Assembly: GCA_026874595.1 (NCBI GenBank)
Contig: CM049307.1
Location: 46,373,678 to 46,437,677, forward strand
Origin: Sipunculus nudus
Lineage: Eukaryota > Annelida > Sipuncula > Golfingiida > Sipunculidae
Reading direction: 5' to 3'
DNA: 64,000 nucleotides
Shown: positions 61,701 to 64,000 of the stretch, piece after piece
Layout of the letters: every line of letters starts with the position of its first letter
Numbering within the stretch: position 1 is the stretch's first letter
Translations under genes and position numbers: made by a program
Notes under the pieces: model-generated
The model's database searches: none
The model's input: only the letters and a program-made list of their open reading frames with translations
What the model was told of the DNA's origin: nothing

Positions 61701-62011
61701 ATGATGAATCCTCATTTTTACTTTCTCTTTTGCAGAGCTGGAATCCAACGCTAGCAGCACTGGCTCAGGGCTGGGTAGAACAATGTCAAGGTCGTCTCGT
61801 GCCTTTGGACTCCTACAATGTCAGTCTCCCTTTCCCGCTCTCCTCGGTGGGAATGACGGGATACATGAACTACGGTATCAGTGATAAAAATATCTCTGAG
61901 AGACTTATAGCTGATTCCATGGATTACTGGCGACAAAAGAAGGACCACTATGAGATCAACACTGGCAGATGTCTTCATAGTAACCCAAGTGTCTGCTTAC
62001 AGTTTGTCAAG
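39293..62011 (+). CDS. Secreted CAP-superfamily protein, 5' part of gene
   Basis: Two phase-0 exons, 39293-39556 and 61736-62011, join to 180 residues; the gene continues outside the window. Residues 1-20 form a signal peptide (MAIVKSCLLAFISLLSASVA). A threonine/proline-rich linker follows. The CAP domain starts with LVVSMHNRIRRDEKASNMIQM and runs across the splice into SWNPTLAALAQGWVEQC, the usual helix-1/helix-2 motif. INTGRCLHSNPSVCLQFVK precedes the missing strand. The canonical C-x-F-x-H after the second helix reads CQGRLVP here, so one putative tetrad histidine is absent. CAP proteins include CRISPs and PI16; their functions vary and none is assigned. The ATG at 39293 is preferred for its immediate signal peptide. 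The intron is 22,179 bp. Confidence 0.85.
39557..42196. other. CAP intron, first part
   Basis: No exon supported. A 97-codon open frame at 41698-41991 has a hydrophobic stretch but no recognisable family. A (TA)n(GA)n microsatellite lies at 41181-41282. ATTCGGACTAGACTTGC near 40985 resembles the sequence near 14360 beside the SINE, and may be a SINE tail. Confidence 0.45.
42197..43964 (+). mobile_element. Helitron-like element with ~289-bp dimeric array in the CAP intron
   Basis: The 5' end TCCCCAGACAAAGTCGGGGG follows A at 42196. The 3' end has a perfect hairpin TGGCACC/GGTGCCA (43936-43952), eight bases, then CTAG (43961-43964) followed by T. These are textbook Helitron boundaries. A CCG run (42238-42283) follows the 5' end. 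One unit has GGTGGCGCCACC (42545). From about 42870 an array of roughly 144-bp half-units carries GGGGTCATGAGGTCAAAGGT and related words. A G11 run precedes a partial inverted copy of the 5' end (TACTATGTCTGGGGATAC, 43916). No Rep/helicase gene, so non-autonomous. Confidence 0.82.
42870..43800. repeat. Array of AGGTCA direct repeats, ~289-bp dimer
   Basis: AGGTCAAAGGTCAAGGTCAC occurs at about 42880, 43170, 43459 and 43748, with variants (GGTCGAAGGTCAAGGCCAC, GGTCAAAGGTGAAGGTCAC) in the alternating half-units. Unit identity is high between 43160-43450 and 43450-43740. Confidence 0.9.
43965..44839. other. CAP intron, nothing recognised
   Basis: No exon or element end supported in this stretch. 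Confidence 0.4.
44840..46081 (+). mobile_element. 5'-truncated, decayed LINE (CR1/L2/Jockey-like) with (ATT)n tail
   Basis: Conceptual translation gives TLQWIRSYLCNRSQCISV, the reverse-transcriptase motif YGVPQGSVLGPL, then, after a frameshift at the T run 44990-45000, FYADDSQIYV with the catalytic ADD. Toward the 3' end come RLQRVQNAA and a C-terminal segment AFSTVALKLWNELPHSIRAS (45773-45832 region). Stops and shifts occur throughout. The 3' end AGCGCTATATAAATTAAATA runs into (ATT)n at 46020-46081, usual for this LINE group. The endonuclease and the start of the RT are missing. Confidence 0.88.
46082..46733. other. CAP intron, nothing recognised
   Basis: No gene. A G17 run lies at 46709-46725 at the edge of the next element. 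Confidence 0.4.
46734..47326. mobile_element. MITE with AGGGTCCACTCG ends
   Basis: AGGGTCCACTCGAAAATTCG at 46734 pairs with the complement of AGGGCTCCACTCGAAAATTC ending at 47326. The match continues through GAAACTGGTTTCG to about 40 bp. GGTTTCGGTTTC-type words recur inside. Non-coding, about 590 bp. The superfamily is not clear; the target duplication could not be fixed. Confidence 0.85.
50115..51115. repeat. Diverged local duplications
   Basis: The segment 50200-50300 (CTTCCTGTTTAGCATATA ... GTGCTGCATA) recurs at 51005-51115. The segment 50115-50170 (GGAATGTGCT) recurs at 50325-50400. Copies are gapped and old. Confidence 0.6.
52604..52661. repeat. (CA)n(TA)n microsatellite
   Basis: ACACAC tract followed by a pure TA tract. 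Confidence 0.95.
53041..53130 (+). repeat. Solitary fragment of the Helentron-like array unit
   Basis: ACTGGTGGTGCCACCTGTAT and the following TTTTTGAGAC match the unit of 31740-33708. No borders seen. Confidence 0.6.
53303..54194. mobile_element. TA-flanked MITE, Tc1/mariner- or Tigger-like
   Basis: CAGTGGATTCTGTCTGAAAG at 53303 and the complement of CAGTGAAACCCGTGCTACTG ending at 54194 are imperfect inverted ends. Both share a GACCAC block, and each is flanked by TA. The interior has the inverted partner (53830-54060) of the repeat at 38060-38290 but no coding sequence. Confidence 0.6.
54195..55749. other. CAP intron, nothing recognised
   Basis: A TA microsatellite lies at 54325-54371. A 35-bp tandem duplication (TATAGTGCATGAGCC...) occupies 55622-55691. 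No exon supported. Confidence 0.5.
55750..56277 (+). mobile_element. Helitron-like 3' end, element start uncertain
   Basis: Hairpin CATTC/GAATG (56253-56266), seven bases, then CTAG (56274-56277) followed by T: a Helitron-type terminus. The upstream 500 bp has the character of the array-bearing elements (AATGGAATCTAATGAAATG), but no second unit or 5' TC end was fixed. Confidence 0.5.
56278..57249. other. CAP intron, nothing recognised
   Basis: No exon or element boundary supported. Confidence 0.4.
57250..57935 (+). mobile_element. Helitron-like element with ~147-bp units, ending CTAG
   Basis: About three to four units with AACTTTTGAAGGGCTGCATA (near 57384, 57530, 57680 and 57823) and AAGGTCAAATCTGCCGAAAT. 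The unit order, the C/G runs near both ends (57269-57299 and 57863-57895) and the terminal CATTCTAG/T (57928-57935) match the other Helitron-like elements. The 3' hairpin is not clear. Confidence 0.6.
58207..58512 (-). CDS. Possible small single-pass membrane protein, hypothetical
   Basis: A 101-codon minus-strand frame beginning MKPLRSGGTSSSC. A basic, cysteine-containing N-terminal half is followed by a hydrophobic segment of about 20 residues (VPPVAVFGAVLLLYLLHVPI, about residues 59-78), then a basic tail. Positive residues lie on both sides of the segment. No family is recognised. No promoter or splice evidence was seen, and it sits inside the intron of the CAP gene on the opposite strand. 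It could be chance; composition is the only support. Confidence 0.2.
   Translation of the reverse strand: MKPLRSGGTSSSCTAARIGVKIPSVCKNLQTRKCRTKKHIDSDTPGLRDVHLLLSHLVPPVAVFGAVLLLYLLHVPIRPRIPTCLPLIKNRMHGADYKYIE
58671..58760. repeat. (GA)n microsatellite
   Basis: About 90 bp of GA with one AAGG interruption. Serine/leucine open frames over it are artefacts. Confidence 0.97.
61736..62011 (+). CDS. CAP protein exon 2
   Basis: Ninety-two codons, acceptor CTCTTTTGCAG, donor AAG/GTGGGTG, phase 0. Contains two N-glycosylation sequons (NVS, NIS) and cysteines in WVEQC, GRC and VCL that could pair in the fold. Confidence 0.87.
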
Positions 62012-64000
62012 GTGGGTGATTTGCTCAAGGAATTTTCTTGTTTTCTGTATTATTTCACACGTGGATATTTTAATAAGTTCACATGATTTCATTCTGCTAC
62101 ATTAATTTTTATATTCCTGCACGCGGTTAATGGAAAAAATGGCCCTTGCCATATTGGAATATTCGATCATTCGATCAGTTTCCCAGAACCTTTGGTTACA
62201 CACAAACAGATAAGACAGCGGCATGAAAAAGGTGTGCGACAACAACACTCAATATTAACCGGATTACAGAGACACGGACACGGATAAGTACACTGTCAAA
62301 ATGTATATGTCGAGCTAGCTGAGGTATATCCCCGTGCATGGCTGGATCTGCCGTCACCAGCGGCATTACCCCGACCGGCATCATGCGTGGCTATACGGCA
62401 TACGTTGTTATAACTGTTACCTCATCACGATTAATGTGACCGTATCGGGACTTTGCATCGGCGGCTATTTGTGCACTGTAGCATCTTGCGTCACTGACTA
62501 AAAGAGTTATTATCAGAGGTGGTAACTCCCAAAGCATGAGTTACCATCAGAATATTTTCCTACAGAATCTTGTTACGATTCAATTTCAGAATTACCGAGG
62601 CAAGAAAAGATTTATTTTCTCCTAAAGCATGAATCGAGTCTCAGACACCAAAGGACCCAGTATGATTAACGTAAAGGGTCTTTTGGGGTCCATTCCAGCA
62701 CGTGATCCCATCTTTGTAGTAAACTAGTGTATAAACTGAAAGCATGACACTTCTATATTGCGTCCGCTGGGGTCATCATTACGCAAGTAAACAATCTTTC
62801 TTTGGCATATCGGCACCCTTTTCTGCATGAAACCTCCGTACTTGGCTGGTTTAATTATAATGGCAGTGTACTCAAACAACTCCGTTTTTGGTTTTGAACT
62901 GCCAGGAACCAAGCCAAGGGAGGTCATTTCCAATATTTTCACTTGAATACAGAGAAATTTGACATCATTTCTCCAAGCAGATTTCGCAGCGCCATCTATC
63001 AGAAATAACATGAACTACACAAGAACGGGTAACATGCTTGTTTGAGCAAATTGCAGTTGCGTATTCGTAATTCGTTAATATATCAATAACAAAAAAAATG
63101 TTTGGCTTTCGTTTTTTTTTTGCTCCGATTTTAGCTTCACCGTAAGTATATGTATACATCAGTGTTACGACAAGCCGAAGCCGTAAAGAGCTGAGGCGTA
63201 AATGAATGCAGCTGTGCGGTAACATAAATGGGGACAGCTGTTTTTAATGTTCATTGTATGAGAATACATGGTGCTCCTCCCGGCCCGCTAAATGATATCT
63301 GACCTGCCCGAAATCCAGGCATCTAGGTTAATAGTAGACAATACCCTAGAAGTTATATCGCGAGTATAAATTTTAACCACCATCCCCCCCCCCCCCCCGC
63401 TCCGCCTGGCTGTGTGAAACGATATAGAAAGTGATATTTACGAAAGATGGCACAAAAGCTACAATAACTCAGTCTTTCGGTATATGGCCTATCATATGGT
63501 GCAATGATAGTTAAAATCAGTCTTACCCACAGGCGCTCGTTATCAATAGTCATTTACATGTATAATAATATAATACTATGTGTACATGGTTACGCCCCCC
63601 CCCCCCTTTATATCACCCATGGTTTACATGTAAATGACTTAACGTAGATAGTGCAGTGTAATGTAACCCCATTTAGGCGAATTTTAATGTTACGCATGCT
63701 ACACGTGTGTTCTTGAGTTACCTGCCATGGGACACATCGGTGGAGGCTGCATCACAGTGCCCTCTACCAGAATAATGATTTTAATTCTGATTTGGCGTTG
63801 GTTCCCGTCAGACCTCTCTGCCATAGTAATTAGTACAATGATCACACATGCCAATGCCGTCAGCGTGCAAGCTTCATAACATGGAGCGGACAAGAAACTA
63901 ACGGAGGAGGCATGAGGAGCTCCCAGCGGTGTATGGTGGCTGGTATTTATTAAGAATAGCTATTTGGAAATGGTTATGAGTTTTAATATAATGGAAATAT
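62012..64000. other. Next CAP intron, nothing recognised
   Basis: The following CAP exon was not found in this stretch. C-rich runs lie at 63385-63399 and 63595-63606. Confidence 0.45.
63549..63638. repeat. Short inverted repeat, 14-bp perfect arms
   Basis: GTCATTTACATGTA (63549-63562) and TACATGTAAATGAC (63625-63638) flank 62 bp with a C run. It could be a tiny MITE or a hairpin remnant. Confidence 0.7.

Larger units (their letters stand above)
57936..61735. other. CAP intron, last part
   Basis: No CAP exon seen. It holds a (GA)n tract and a minus-strand small open frame listed separately. A GCTTGAGGGCGAGAG tandem repeat lies near 60473-60510. The remainder is unremarkable. Confidence 0.45.

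Overview
This is nuclear DNA of an invertebrate animal, most likely a marine mollusc. The evidence is intron-containing animal genes, GT-AG splice sites, AT-rich intergenic DNA with microsatellites, and a dense load of DNA transposons, rolling-circle (Helitron/Helentron-like) elements carrying tandem arrays, a tRNA-derived SINE and a decayed LINE. The rolling-circle elements with tandem-repeat cores resemble those known from bivalves. The species cannot be named from the sequence alone.

Only three host genes are visible. (1) 9619-9783, minus strand: first coding exon of a mitochondrially targeted protein. I propose ATPAF2, from its presequence and its head-to-head position next to GID4. (2) 15033-20757, plus strand: a complete five-exon GID4 gene (substrate receptor of the CTLH/GID ubiquitin ligase, 207 aa), intact by eye. 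(3) 39293-62011 and beyond, plus strand: a secreted CAP-superfamily protein with a signal-peptide exon and a CAP-domain exon separated by a 22 kb intron; its 3' end lies outside the window.

Layout. 1-9593 is a four-layer transposon nest lying 23 bp inside intron 1 of the minus-strand gene. An outer TA-type element is interrupted by a PIF/Harbinger element (120-1735, duplicated TTA) and by a 7.8 kb transposon (1779-9568, duplicated TTCA, Sola-like by target-site size) with a spliced but frameshifted transposase gene. That transposon holds a second copy of the outer family (7757-9205). 9894-14389 holds an array-bearing rolling-circle-like element and otherwise nothing. A SINE sits just upstream of GID4. 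Intron 1 of GID4 carries three small inverted-repeat elements. 20758-39292 is intergenic: two composite rolling-circle elements (22861-25050 and 31636-35054), a fresh 141-bp tandem duplication, and a duplicated promoter-like segment with four CRE palindromes. The CAP intron holds a Helitron-like element (42197-43964), a 5'-truncated LINE, several MITEs, repeat arrays and microsatellites.

No operons, CRISPR arrays, viruses or new enzymatic systems were seen. The most noteworthy signals are the fully datable transposon nest with its empty-site control, the conserved ATPAF2-GID4 head-to-head arrangement, a GGTGGCGCCACC palindrome repeated across otherwise different mobile-element arrays, and the four-copy CRE/first-exon-like unit.
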